Shown here: one piece after another, positions 9,580 to 21,190 of the stretch
Position numbering within the stretch: the first letter of the stretch is position 1
How the letters are laid out: each line of letters starts with the position of its first letter
Origin: Lepas anatifera
Taxonomy: Eukaryota > Arthropoda > Thecostraca > Lepadidae
DNA: 64,000 bases
NCBI GenBank assembly: GCA_034440635.1
Contig: JAOTON010002232.1
Coordinates: forward strand, 270,001 to 334,000
Reading direction: 5' to 3'
Position numbers and translations under genes: made by a program
The notes under the pieces: model-generated
Databases searched by the model: none
Told to the model about the DNA's origin: nothing
What the model saw: the letters and a program-made list of their open reading frames with translations, nothing else

Positions 9580-12200
9580 AGTTGCGGGCCCCTGTGGACA
9601 GAGCCGGGCCCCTGCCACGATTCCGGGCCCCAGTGGTCTACTTGGGCTATCTTTGGCTGAGGCCAGGCTCCCTGGCATGCTTGCGGGTGCCCTGTGGGCC
9701 ACCCTTAACCTCGGTGTCCGCAACCGGGACCCTAACGATATTTTTCAGGCCCACTTTGACTGCAGCCGGGTCCCTAATTCCGGCAGTCTCGGGCCTCTTG
9801 TCATCCAACCGGGTCCCCTGTGGACTGCAACCGGGCCCCCTGTAATCCACCCGGGCTCCCTGTGATTACAGCCGGGCCCCCCTATCATCCACCCGGGCCC
9901 CTGTGATACACCCGGGCCCCCTGGGACTGGGACCGGGCCAACTGTGATCCACCGGGGCCCCTGTGACTGAAACCGGGCCCCCTGTATTCCACTCGGGCCC
10001 TCTGTGACTGCAACCGGGCCCCATGTGATCCACCCGGGCCCCATGTGATCCACCCGGGCCCCTGTAATCACAACCGGGCCCCCTATGATCCACCCGGGCC
10101 CCCTGTGATACACCCGGGCCCTCTGTGACTGCAACTGGGCTATCTGTCATCCACCCGGGGCCCCTGTGACTGCAACCGGGCCCCCTATGATCCACCCAGG
10201 CCCCCTGTGACTGCAACCGGGCCCCATGTGACTGCAACCAGGCCCCCTGTGATACACCCGGGCCCCCTGTGACTGCAACCGGCCCCCCTGTAATCCACCT
10301 GGGGCCCCACCGGCCCCCCGTGACTGCAACCGGGCCATCTGTGATCCAACCTGGGCCCTGTGACTGCAACCGGGCCCTCTGTGATCCACCCGGCCCACCT
10401 GTGACTGTAACCGAGCCCCTGTAATCCACCCGGGCTCCCTGTGATTACAACCGGGCCCTCTGTGACTGGGACCGGGCCATCTGTGATCCACCCGGGCCCC
10501 CTGTAATTACAACCGGGCCCCCTATGATTCACCCGGGCCCCCTGTGACTCCATCTGGGCCCCCTGTGACTGCAACCGGGCCATCTGGGATCCATCCGGGG
10601 ACCCTGTGACTGCAACAAGGCACTCTGTGACTGCAACCGGGCCCCCTTTGATCCACCCGGGCCCCTGTGACTGCAATCGGGCCCCCTGTAATCCACCTGG
10701 GCCCCCTGTTATCCATCCGGGGCCCCATGTGATCCATCCTGGGCCCCCTGTGATCCACACGGGCCCTCTTTGACTGCAACCGGGCCCCCTGAGATCCATC
10801 CGGGCCCCCTGTGACTGCAAACGGATTCCCTGTGGTCCAACCGGGCCACCTGTGACTGAAACCGGGCCCCCTGTCATCCACCCAGGCCCCCCTGTAATTA
10901 CAACCGGGCCCCTATGATCCAACCGGGCCCCCTGTGACTGCAACCAGGCCCCCCTGTGATACACCCGGGCCCCTGTGACTGCAACCGGGCCATCTGTGAT
11001 CCACCCGGGGCCCCCTGTGACTGCAACCAGGTACTCTGTGACTGCAACCGGGCCCCCTGTGACTGCAACCGGCCCCCTGTAATCCACCTGGGGCCCCTGT
11101 GACTTCAACCGGGCCCCCTGTGACTGCAACCGGACCATCTGTGATCCAACCTGGGCCCCTGTGACTGCAACCGGGCCCCCTGTCATCCACCCGGGCCCCC
11201 TGTGGCTGCAACTGTGCCATTTGTGATTCACCCGGGCCCCCTTTGACTGCAACCCGGACCCCCTGTGATTATAACCAGGCCAGTTATGATCAACCCGGGC
11301 CATCTGTGATCCACCCGGGTCCCCTGTGACTGCAACTGGGCCCTCTGTGAGCCATCCGGCCCCCTGTGACTGCAACCGAGCCCCTGTAATCCACTCAGGC
11401 TCCATTTGACTGCAACCGGGCCCTCTGTGATACACCCAGGTCCCCTGTGACTGCAACTGGGCCCCATGTGATCCACCCAGGCCCCCCTGTAATTACAACC
11501 AGGCCCCCTATGATCCAATCGGGCCCCCTGTGACTGCAACCGGGCCCTTTGTGATCCACCCGGGCCCACTATGATCCACCCGGGCCCCCTGTGACTGCAA
11601 CCGGGCCCCCCTTTGATCCACCCGGGACCCCTGTGACTGCAATCGGGCCCCCTGTAATCCACCTGGGGCCGCCTGTGATCCACCCGGGGCCCCATGTGAT
11701 CCACACGGGCCCTCTTTGACTGCAACCGGGCCCCCTGAGATCCACCCGGGCCCCCTGTGACTGCAAACGGATTCCATGTGGTCCAACCGGGCCACCTGTG
11801 ACTGCAACCGGGCCCCTGGAATCCACCCGGCCCCCTGTTATCCACCCGGACCCCTGTGACTGCAACCGGGCCCTCTGTGATCCGCCCGAGCCCCTGTCAC
11901 CGCAACCGGGCGCCTGTGATCCACCCGGGCCCCCTGTGACTGCATCCGGGCTCCCTGTGGTCCAGGAGGCGCGGGACCTCTAATGCCACGGACGGGCCCT
12001 TGCCATGAGTGCAGGGCCCCGTGGTCTATCTGGGCTTGCTGTGGCTGCGGCCGGGCTCCCTGGCATGCTTGCCTTGCATGCTTGCTTGGGTGCGGTCCCC
12101 TTTAGGGCCACCCACAATCGCTGTGCCCGCAAACGGGCCCCTAACGATATTCTCAGGCCCATTTTGACTGCATCCGGGGCCCCATTTCTGGCAGTCTCGG
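9580..12200. repeat. 21-bp CCGGGCCCC minisatellite between ~200-bp direct repeats
   Basis: More than 100 tandem units of 21 bp run from about 9830 to 11960. Each has the core CCGGGCCCCCTGTG followed mostly by ACTGCAA or ATCCACC, often alternating to make 42-bp dimers. The flanks 9590-9790 and 11985-12200 are direct repeats of each other, sharing CTCCCTGGCATGCTTGC, CTAACGATATT and the CAGGCCCAYTTTGACTGCA text. Because 21 is a multiple of three, long frames occur on both strands, the longest on minus at 10185-11456. Their products are pure repeat and I do not call them genes. Confidence 0.85.
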
Positions 12201-12510
12201 GACCTTTTTGGTTCCTCTGTGGCTGCAACCGGGCTTCTTGTATTCTGCCTTGGCCCCTTTTAGTCTGCCCGGGGCCTTTGTAGGTGGTCTGGGCTTTTGT
12301 GGTGTGCCTGGGTCCTGTGTGGTCCGCCCGGGCCCCTGTGGTCTGCCCGCGCCCCTTGTGGGCGGTCTGGGCTCCTTTTAGTCTGCCCGGGCCCTCTGTG
12401 GTCTGCTCGGGCCCCTTGTGGTCTACCCAGCCCCCTGCGGTCTGCCCAGCCCCTTGCAATTTGCCCGGGTCCCTATGGTTTGTCCGTCTCCCTGTGGTCT
12501 GCAAGGAACC
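12200..12510. repeat. ~20-bp GGGCCCCTGTGGTCTGCCC minisatellite
   Basis: Tandem units of about 19-20 bp, the same consensus as at 18440-20180, directly after the 21-bp array. It ends at the miniature element starting near 12515. Confidence 0.75.
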
Positions 12511-12514
12511 ACAG

Positions 12515-12685
12515 CAATAGCGGATCCAGGGGGGGGTAAAGGTAAAATCGGGGGATTTGATGCCCTCCCCAAATCCCCCGATTTTATCGATTTTTACGGA
12601 TTTTCTTCAAACAAAAACCATATGTTTTTCACGATTTGGGACCCCCGTTGCCCCCTTCCCCACCATCGGCCTGAATCCGCCCCTG
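12515..12685. mobile_element. hAT-like miniature element with an internal hairpin
   Basis: The ends CAATAGCGGATCCAGG and, read inward from the right, CAGGGGCGGATTCAGG form an imperfect terminal repeat. Inside, TAAAATCGGGGGATTT (12543-12558) and its exact complement (12571-12586) make a 16-bp hairpin with a 12-nt loop. I could not find a convincing 8-bp duplication. Confidence 0.5.
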
Positions 12686-13470
12686 ATTCCACTCCTCCCA
12701 CTTCCCTGTATCTGGGAACCCGTGCTATAATTTCAGGCTCCCTCTGGGCTACCCAGGCCTCCTCTGGCTCTAGCCGGGCTCCTTGCCTTGCTTACGACCC
12801 CCGTAGTTCACCACCCCCCCCCACCCGCCGTGCACAGCCGGGCCCCTTCCGATAAGTACTGGTTTAATGAATTAACATGTTTGTTATTTTGGCATCCCTC
12901 CGCCGGCACTACTTTTCTTCATTGATATATTTCTAGGCATTTTTGTCAGAAATGTGCATGAAGTTTTTTATTTTTGTTTGTTCTAGTGGAATTTTAAATG
13001 CAGACAAATTTAAATCTCTTAAATTTGTCTGTCAAAAAGTGTATCATATCTTGTCGTCAAATCTGGGTCAAATAATGTGCGTCCGCCGGCGAATGGTAGC
13101 CTCTTAATTTCCCGGGCTTGTCAGCGCAGCGCGAAGGAAGCTAAGGCATGCTCCTGGCTCTCTTGTCGCATTCGCCGAGGCGAATGATTTGCACAAAGTT
13201 TGCCTTGAACAGTAAAATTGGCATGCTTATGATTCAATCGGCTTGTGTCTACTCTGGAAAAGTTTCGTTAGGCTCTGATTTGGATTTTGCGTTTAGGCTT
13301 TTCGTGTCAATCCAAATCGTGCTCCGATGCGCAGTGTTGAATACCAAGTGAAATGATTGTTTGCTATTAGCTCCTGTCGGGCTAAATCCCCAGTGAGTGA
13401 TGATCCCCTGTCCGGCTCCCCTGATGGCTAAATACCAAGACTTACAGAATCTTTTGCCCCCTATGGCCGC
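12686..13470. other. unclassified, with one AT-rich hairpin
   Basis: No gene is supported. CAGACAAATTTAA at 13001-13013 and its exact complement at 13019-13031 form a 13-bp hairpin with a 5-nt loop. Nearby sequence shows no terminal repeats. Confidence 0.4.
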
Positions 13471-14112
13471 CAGTGACGTATCTAGAATTTGGGTAAGGGA
13501 AGGGGAGGGGCAAAGCCTTAGGGGACAGGGTGACACTTAGCCACCCGAAGGGCGCACTTCTCACCCAAAGGGCGACCAATCGTTGCATCCTGAGGGAGGG
13601 GAGGGTTTGGGGGCGGCATTTCGTCCTCAGAGGCTCTTGGGCTTAAGGGGTGGCAGGGGTGGAAAAACCCGCCAATTCGCCAAGCAGGGATTGCGACAGA
13701 ACTTGGCTAGTGCAAATATTCTGTGCGACAGATAACGTCTACCAAATAGGAACTCCAGCAGCCGCCGAGAAAACAAAAAAGCTAGCTTTTTTCCTGTGAG
13801 TTCCCAGGGAGCCGGGTCCTTACGCTGAAAAACCTCGATACACAGACAGATCCAGGAGGCAAGGGGCCACTTGACACCCCCTCCCCCCACATTCCCATAA
13901 ACTCTCGCCTCCATCTGAAATGGTCACGGCCCCCTGAAATGTGGATGGCGCCACCTATAAACTGCCACTCCCACTCCCATCCCCTCAGTATGCAGGTACC
14001 GCGCCCCCACAATAGGTTTTTCCGTACAAAAAGGCTTCCTCATGGTTCCGATGGCGCCTCGCAGCTTAAGCGCTCCTTTTTCACGCAATCGGAAATCCTA
14101 GACCCGCCCATG
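13471..14112. mobile_element. possible decayed hAT-like element
   Basis: The left edge CAGTGACGTATCTAGAATTT resembles hAT ends in this window, and 14092-14112 read inward gives a partly similar GGGCGGGTCTAGGATTT. No 8-bp duplication matches, so the limits are tentative. No coding frame stands out. Confidence 0.3.
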
Positions 14113-14360
14113 TCACGTTAGACGATTCAATAGATAAGACTTTCTGGCGAATGAAATAAGTAATCACAATTATCTAATTAGTAGTCACGTTCCTTTGCTA
14201 TTTTTCTACTGCAGCACTGCGGGAGTTCAATGACCCCAGACAGTGTGGATGGGACAGTGAGAATCGGCGACAGCGGCCTTGGGCGACAGCCAGATTTGCC
14301 GGATATACAGGGCCCGGCCAGTCCCGATGGCAAATCTGAACCATTGAAATCCCTATTCAC

Positions 14361-14554
14361 CAGGGGCGCCGCCACGGAATTTGTACAGGGGGAAATACCC
14401 AGGCTGGTGCTGACCGGGGGAAGCAAATTTGAAGCGTATTCGATACTTGGCAGCATTAATAACAATGAATCCAGAAATTTGGGAGGGGGAACGTCCCCCT
14501 TGGTTGGCCAACAGGGGGACACTTCCCCCCGTCCCCCCGCTTTTAGCGCCCATG
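14361..14554 (+). mobile_element. 194-bp hAT-like miniature element, family A
   Basis: Starts CAGGGGCGCCGCCACGG and ends in AGCGCCCATG. The flanking 8-mers CTATTCAC (14353-14360) and CTGTTCAC (14555-14562) match at seven of eight bases. It is the reverse-orientation relative of the element at 40119-40309. Confidence 0.75.
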
Positions 14555-15760
14555 CTGTTCACTGTCGGAAATAATAGGTATGCTCCAGACTCTCTTATGA
14601 AAATCTGAGAGCTCTTGGTGCCAGACTTTTTTGAGGAAATACCTACTGACCCCTTGAAAAATTCCCAAGATAAATGACGTCAAGAAATGTAACGAATAAA
14701 CTTTTATTGTCTCGTTATGGGCCTCGTTCGTTGATATGAAAATTATGACCCACATGTTGCAATCCCTTGCGTCATTTGTCTTGGGTAATTTTTGGAAAAA
14801 CATCTGGCATTAAAAGCTCTTGGATTTTCGCCACGAGGGTCTGGAACATACCTCAATCTCCAGCGGTGTCTTCCAAATTTCCTTCGCATTATGCCGTATG
14901 TCGTTTGTAAAGGTATCTTGGGTTGTAAATGCCTATGTGATTCATCTCGAGTAGGTCGGCATGTGCAAATCGTTTTAGCGTAATGCCAATAATAGCAGAA
15001 GACTGGAAAGTACCGCTTTGGGTCCCAGTGTTGAACGGAACTTGCTAAAAAAAAGCGCAAAATAGAATGCGGCATGTTCGCCTTCGTACATGTAAGTATA
15101 TCCTATCAACAATAATCTGCGGCCGCACACTGTTAAATGAAGGAATATAATGGATGGGAGGATAATTCCAAGTTTCCTTACCTGCCCTTAAAAGGGTAAA
15201 AGCTGCCCCAAACTGGTTGTTCTTCCCTAAGGCTGCCCAAATGAGCTCGTCAAAACCTGCTATGCTGATTCGGCCATAAACCCCAAAGCAATGGGAGGGT
15301 CCAAACTCTCCTATGGCCTGTTTTCTAGCCAACTAGTGTTTCATAATTAATCAATTGGGAAATTTCCATCAGTAAAAACTATTTTGATTGCTTTTGACCA
15401 TTTGCAAGGTATTTATAATTGATAGTGAAAAATTTATTGGCTGCACCAGACAAATTTGTCCCATTGACTCTGTCAGTCAATACTTTCTGTAGAAAGTATA
15501 CTGAAGTATACTTGATCTATTCTCACATGCATGGGCTCGGCTTCCCCTAAGCAACCTGCTGGACCTGCACCTGTTTGGGCAGCATTTGACACTCCTGGTC
15601 TTGGAGAGTTGCCATGCTGGAAATTGTGCCAATCAGACCCAATAACCACTTGACCCGATAATGGGTTACTTGACCCACCTTCGTTCTTGAATGTGGGAAC
15701 TCTGAAGACCAGTTTAGGGAATATGACACCTTCTTAATATGACATGAACTGAGAAAGTCA
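14555..15760. other. unclassified sequence
   Basis: No exon, RNA gene or repeat with clear ends was recognised. Open frames of 60-110 codons occur on both strands, with no recognisable domain. Confidence 0.35.
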
Positions 15761-16113
15761 AGTCTGCAAAGTATGGCAGCAGGCCAGACAAGTCACACCA
15801 GCCATCTAAAATTCTTGCACCGCCAGCAACCAAAAATTCACACCAATCTTCCATATACCAGGGAGAAAAACACACCCATTCCTACCCACAAGATGCAATG
15901 CTACCTGTCTTATTAGTTAGTTAGTTGAGGACATTTCACAAGGCCCCTCCTGTATCTTTATAACCATATAGCCATTATTTGTTTGGTTTTCTGTGTCACC
16001 TTCCTTGCACCAGTCTCATAAGTTCGCACCAGGTTGGTAAAATTTGCACCACTCGCTCCTGTCTCCAAGGGCACTCTCAACAACAAGATCTCGTAAAAAT
16101 GCCATACTTAGCA
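15761..16113 (-). mobile_element. GTGCGAATTTT element, copy A
   Basis: The ends are GTCTGCAAAGTATGGCA and, on the other side, ATGCCATACTTAGCA, an inverted repeat. The body is the reverse complement of 18829-19179. It contains several copies of a GGTGCGAATTTT-like word, read here as AAAATTCGCACC variants. No coding frame. Confidence 0.65.
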
Positions 16114-17260
16114 CAATGGGAGAAAGTTGTGTGATACAAAATGCCAAGACAACACTTGATCACCATTTCATCTGTTCAAGGTTTTACTGTCTGCAGAAAA
16201 ATGAAGAAATTTTTTCCTGTGGACCCTGTCCTCCTTGGTCATGTTTACACTTTATGACACAATCTTAGGAAAGTTACCTATGTTACGCTCAACCCTGCTA
16301 CACATGCTGAGGGAACAAAGTTTTCTTTTTTGGTCATCTTTAAAACCCACATGTGAAACATACTATTGGTACTGTTGATTGTACATGGGTATATATAACT
16401 TGCTTATTGACTGTGTTTAAGCTCAAAATATGTTTAAATGTTTTAAACAAAAGAGAAGAAATGATATATGTTGCTTTGGTTCCTAATGGTAACCTCTTTT
16501 AGCTAAACACATTTGCTTGCATTCATATTCATTATTGGCACAAATCAAATTGGGAAATAGCATTGCCAGCTCATGGGTCAATTTGATATCACAATAATTT
16601 GGATATTTTTCATTACTAACAGAGGAAAATTAACTCAAGCAAAATATAACAAAATATTAGTTGTATCAATGCCATATAACCCTGGCAGTTGATGCATAGT
16701 TATACCCCAACAATTGTTTTTATTGAAATATCAGTCATATCATTTTTTTGCAGATATGGGGCAAATCCATTATTTTTAGCATAGATTGTCCTTGGAAGCA
16801 CTATAATTTTGAATAGTTTCAAGGTGTCATCTTCTTTTAGAAAAAAGAAACCCAACAGGCCACTAGGAAATAAAATGGGCTGCTGCTGTAGGGGTTTAGC
16901 TGTAAGTTGTAAAATTTTGAGAAGCTTCACTTGAAGTATGAAACCAGTGGTTGAATTTCCTTTGAATATTTGTTTCAAACTCACAAAGCTGCTCCTTAAA
17001 AATGTGTTTGATACATATTTCCTAAATGTGTTTGATACATGCTTATACTTGCCGAACATCGAGCTATTTCGAATTCTTACCTCGACATTGTTCTGGTAAA
17101 TTTGCTGCAAGTAGCAGGGCCTTTCGTGTATAAGCTCTCACTTTCTGCTTTTGCAGTTCTCCCTCCCGTCACAGCTGTTGTACCTGTGTATCTTGTGTGC
17201 CACTCTAAACCAGCATGTAACTCAAATGTATCCCTTTGCACAATGAGGTTTTTTGAACAA
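16114..17260. other. AT-rich unclassified sequence
   Basis: Nothing recognisable beyond scattered open frames under 140 codons with no domain. Confidence 0.35.
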
Positions 17261-17268
17261 TTAGCAGC

Positions 17269-17417
17269 CGGGGACGTAGGAGCTGGGGGGGCAGGGGGGG
17301 CAGCTGCCCCTCAACTTTCATGATTCTTAACCATTAACCCTATGGCGTTGACTGGAAAGAAATGACTTGAAAATTCCCGCTGCCCCCCCAACTTTGAACA
17401 TAGTTCCGACGCTCCTG
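17269..17417. mobile_element. 149-bp hAT-like miniature element
   Basis: The left end CGGGGACGTAGGAGC and the right end read inward CAGGAGCGTCGGAAC form an imperfect terminal repeat. The exact 8-bp duplication TTAGCAGC lies at 17261-17268 and 17418-17425. Confidence 0.8.
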
Positions 17418-17425
17418 TTAGCAGC

Positions 17426-18440
17426 TTAGGTGTTCTATTTTCGTATCCTAGAATATGAATCTGTACCCGACCTACTAAAACTTTTTGCAGAATCTCCACT
17501 TCAGAGGCCGTTTGTATAGCAATTGTCTGAATGTTTATTTGATCATTTTCGGCGGTGGTGAACAGGCGTAACCGGCTGGTATCGAAGCCATATTGAAATT
17601 TTGACAGGGCCACCTATGATCTCGGTCTGACGAAGGATTCGTAGCGGCTCCTATGAGACCTGCATTGGATGTGCTGTGTACTTTATTGCATAGCTAGTCT
17701 TGCTACTCTAGCTTCTGAATCCTAATCTTGACTTAAGCTTTTCAGCAGCCCTCCGTTGTTACCGTTATAAGCATACCCTTAGCTTGTCTCTTGTCAGTTT
17801 TTCCCACCTGACGCAGAAAGAACGGTGCTCGTATGTGTGCTTTACCGTATGTGTGCCCATCCAAACCAGCCAACATGCCTCGGAATAAAGAGCCCTCACC
17901 CTGCCTGTAACCTCACCTCGGGACACATCGTCTCTGCGTCGAGCGAGCCGTCCGTGGCTCGCTCTGTCCCACCCCGACCTCCGTCACTGTTCGTCGCCCG
18001 CCGCACTTAGCATAAATCGTTCCCGTCGGCGCTTGCGTTCGCCCGTCACGCGCGCGTATGAACCCTGATAGTAGCGGTACATTTCCAAATGTCAGTGAAC
18101 CATATGTGTAACAAATATAACAGAATATCAGTCTTAGTGACTATAACATGCTAAGAAACTTGGCTTAACGGGAGTTTTAGACAGATCTACGACCGACTTT
18201 CCAAGCTTTGTATGTTGTGTTGTACCAGCATGCAACTTATCCCTGGTGCGACAGTTTTGGTCATATGAATTCTGGTTGGCGACAGTCTTGATATTTTTTC
18301 CTCCCCTGAGGGGTGGCTGCCCCATTCGCCCCCCTTGGTGGCCACCCCATTCGCCCCGCCCCCTGGTTGCTGCAGCCGGGTCCCTACTCCCAGTAGTTAA
18401 TACCCTGTGGATGCAGACGGGCCTGCCATGGATGCGGTTC
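17426..18440. other. unclassified sequence
   Basis: No gene or classified repeat recognised. The text near 17187-17215 and 17830-17870 is loosely similar (TATGTGTGC, CCAAACCAGC), so a degraded duplicated element is possible. Confidence 0.3.
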
Positions 18441-18828
18441 GTGTAACTGCAACCAGCCTCTGCCATGCTTGCCATGCGGGCCCCTGTGGTATCCCGGCCC
18501 CTATTGGTCTGATCGGGCCCCATGTGGCCTGTCCGGGCCCCTTGTGCTCCGCTGAGTCTCCTTGTGGTCTGCCCAGGGTCTGTGTGGTCTTCCGGGCCCT
18601 TGTGGTCTGCCCGGGCCTCTATGGTCTGCCCGGGCCCCTATGGTCTGCCCGGGCCCTTGTGGTCTGCCTAGGCCCCTGTGGTCTGCCCGGGCCCCTATGG
18701 TCTGCCCGAGCTCCTGTGGTCTGCCCAGGCCCCTGTGGTCTGCCCAGGCCCCTCTGGTTTGCCCGGGCCCCTATGGTCTGCCCGGGCCCCTGTGGTCTGC
18801 CCAGACTCCTGTGGTCTGCCTGGGCCCA

Positions 18829-19179
18829 GTGTGCAAAGTATAGCATTTTCGACGAGATCTCGTCGGTTCGAGTGCCCTTGGAGACAGGAGCGAGTGGTGC
18901 GAATTTTATCAGCCTGGTGCGAATTTGCAAGACTGGTGCGAGGAAGTTTACCCTGAAACCCCCCAAAATGACTGAATAGTTATGAAGACACAGGAGGGGG
19001 CCTTATAAAAAGTCCTTAACTAACTAATAAGAGAGGTAGTATTGCATCGTGTGGGTGGGAATGTGTGCGTTTTTCTCCCCTGGTATATGGCAGATTGGTG
19101 CGAATTTTTTAGGCTGGTGGTGCGATAACTTTGGATGGCTGGTGCGACTCGTCTGGCCTGCTGCCATACTTTGCAGACT
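18829..19179 (+). mobile_element. GTGCGAATTTT element, copy B
   Basis: Bounded by TGCAAAGTATAGCA on the left and TGCCATACTTTGCAGAC on the right. It aligns end to end with the reverse complement of 15761-16113, sharing CGAGATCTCG, GGAGACAGGAGCGAGTGG and TTAACTAACTAATAAGA. It lies within the minisatellite. Confidence 0.65.
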
Positions 19180-19390
19180 GGCCGGGTCCCATTTGGTCTG
19201 CACGGACCCCTTGTCTGCTAGTGCCCATTTTGTTCTGATCGATCCCCTTGTTGTCTGCCCGGGCCTCCCTTGGTTTTCCCGGAACCCTTTTGGTCTCTCC
19301 GGGCCTCTGTGTGGCCTCTGCGGACCCCCTTTTGTCCGTTCGGGGCCCCTTTTGTCTGCGCAGGCCCTCTGTGGTTTGCCCGGGCCCTCC

Positions 19391-19675
19391 CAGTCTGCAA
19401 AGTATGGCACTTTTGGCGAGATCTCGTGGTGCGGACACCCTTCAGGTAGTTCGAACTTTGGAGCAAAAAATGCCCACTTTTGCTGTATGGTGCGAGGGAG
19501 CTCAAATCAAACACGCACAGAGGTCTGAGAAGGGAGAAACTGGTAAAAACATAGAAATTTCCGGGTCAGTGAAATTTCTCACCAGTGCTTGGTGTGAATT
19601 TTAGGCTGCTGGTGGTGCGAAAAATCTACAAGGCTGGTGCGGACTCGTCGGGTCTGCTGCCATACTTTCCAGACT
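19391..19675 (+). mobile_element. GTGCGAATTTT element, copy C
   Basis: Starts CAGTCTGCAAAGTATGGCA and ends TGCCATACTTTCCAGACTG. It is shorter than copies A and B and partly diverged inside, but keeps GGCGAGATCTCGTGGTGCGG and the GTGCGAATTTTAGGCTG words. Confidence 0.6.
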
Positions 19676-20180
19676 GTGGCCCCTCTGTGGCTAGCCCGGC
19701 ACCTGTGTTCTGCTCGGGTCCCTGTGGTCTGCCCGGGTCCTTCATCTGTCCAGGCCCCGTGTGGTCTGCCCGGGCCCGCTGCCCAGCCAGCAATTCCGAC
19801 CGGGCCCAGAGCGGGCTGGGCCGGGCTCTGCCCGAGCCCTAAGACTCATAGCTTAGCCACATAGACTCGGGCTGAGCCCGACATTAGGTCGGGGGATGAC
19901 AACTTGCCCGAGCGGTAGAGCCCGGTCTTGCTTGACCATGAGCTCTGCCCAGGCGGAGCGGAGCCGGACCTGGGCTGAGCCCATGTACGCGGGCTCTGCC
20001 CAGTCAAAGCCCAGCATATATCGGGCAGAGTCCAGCCAAATTGCTGGCTGTGTGTGGTCTGCTCGGGCCCCTTGTGGGCTTACCGGGCTCCTATGGTTTT
20101 CTGGGTTCCTGTGGTCTGCCCGGCCCCTTTGGTGTGCTCAGGCCCTCTGTGGTCTGTCTGGGCCCCTTGTGGTCTAAGAA

Positions 20181-21074
20181 TATCGTGCACAAACTGAAGC
20201 TGTTGTGTTAGTCGCGTTTTTGCAGGAGTTCCTTATTTGTTAGCAGTTTCGTGCCCCAGGTGGTGTACCCGTGCTCCCTGTTGCCGAAATCGGCCCCCTG
20301 CCATGCTTGCGGGCCCCCTGTGGTTTTCCCGGGCAACGTGCGGCCGGTCCCATGCCTCCTGGAACATTTGGGGAAAAATGGATGGGGCGTGAGAAATGTT
20401 AGGCCCCGCATTCCTTTTGTACTGATCCTATATGGGGATTTTAAAGGGAAAAAGGCAGTACCACCTCTTCATAGTACCCTTTGACCGGTACCCAGTGTTG
20501 TAAAATGTCATGAACTGGCAAGGTGAATGGATCAGAAAAAGGTATCTTGATCATGTAACATAAATATCAGTAGGTTCGATTTCCCCGCTGATGAAGGAAT
20601 TTCGCACTTCGTTCTCTACCTTCCATTTGTATCAAATTATTCGCGATAATGCGATTTCGTTCCAGGTGTGAATGTTAAAATGGTTGGACAGTATAAACAT
20701 AAGTCGGGTGCACAAAAGCGTAAAACAAAGAACATTCAATACCGAGGGGCTGCTCTGGCAAAACTACCCAATCTTTGTTCATTTTTCAGGTAACTTATGA
20801 ATCTAGAATCGTCTTGCTAATTTTGCAAACGGTTATAAAATGATCCCGATCATATTTGTATTTAATCTCTAGCAACGTACGCGTCCACTTAAAGTAGTTC
20901 ATACCACTACTATTTTTGGTACTTTGCAAGCTACGTTCATTTATCGACCGCAAAAATTAAAACCCCAATTTAAAACTAACTGGGAAAAGTGCAATGTGTA
21001 TAGTTTCCAGCAAAACGGTAAAGTAAGGTTGTAATTTCAATCCTTTTTCCCTGATCATTGCCTTCCTCGGCCAG
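20181..21074. other. unclassified sequence
   Basis: No feature recognised, except that CCATGCTTGCGGGCCCCCTGTGG near 20300 recalls the flanks of the 21-bp array. Confidence 0.3.
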
Positions 21075-21190
21075 GCCACCAGCCGAATCCCGTTTGCTAA
21101 AGACCCTCCAGCATTCATCCCTCCTGCGTCGTCCGGGGCTGATCCCGTTGTACCTCCGGAGGAGAGCATCCCGCGTGGACGACAAAGACG
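21075..21190 (+). CDS. candidate internal coding exon, gene unknown
   Basis: A pyrimidine-rich tract ending CCTTCCTCGGCCAG precedes the segment and GTAAGTAGAC follows it, a strong splice donor. One frame is open across all 116 nt and gives a proline-rich peptide starting ATSRIPFAKDPP and ending SIPRGRQR. I recognise no family. Without neighbouring exons this may be a chance match, so confidence is low. Confidence 0.3.

Larger units (their letters stand above)
18440..20180. repeat. ~20-bp GGGCCCCTGTGGTCTGCCC minisatellite, split by two elements
   Basis: Tandem 19-20-bp units occupy 18470-18828, 19180-19390, 19680-19800 and 20050-20180. Two copies of the CTGCAAAGTATGGCA-ended element sit inside the array. 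19800-20050 is a more degenerate GGGCTCTGCCCG variant. The translations (repeated CGLPGPLWSARAP-like words) are repeat artefacts. Confidence 0.8.

Noticed and set aside
9745..10134. Collagen-like protein from GPGW-type repeats
   Set aside because: The glycine-proline pattern comes from GGGCCC in a 21-bp unit and appears on both strands.
9580..12500. Repeat-and-variable-tail arrays that superficially look like CRISPR arrays
   Set aside because: Units are 19-21 bp with degenerate cores and short recurring tails, in an animal genome with introns and LINEs, and there are no cas genes. These are minisatellites.
13471..14112. Confident hAT element
   Set aside because: The ends are only partly similar and the flanking 8-mers differ, so it is reported with low confidence only.
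18407..18979. 190-codon frame with CGLPGPLWSARAP repeats
   Set aside because: Pure translation of the 20-bp minisatellite running into the neighbouring mobile element.
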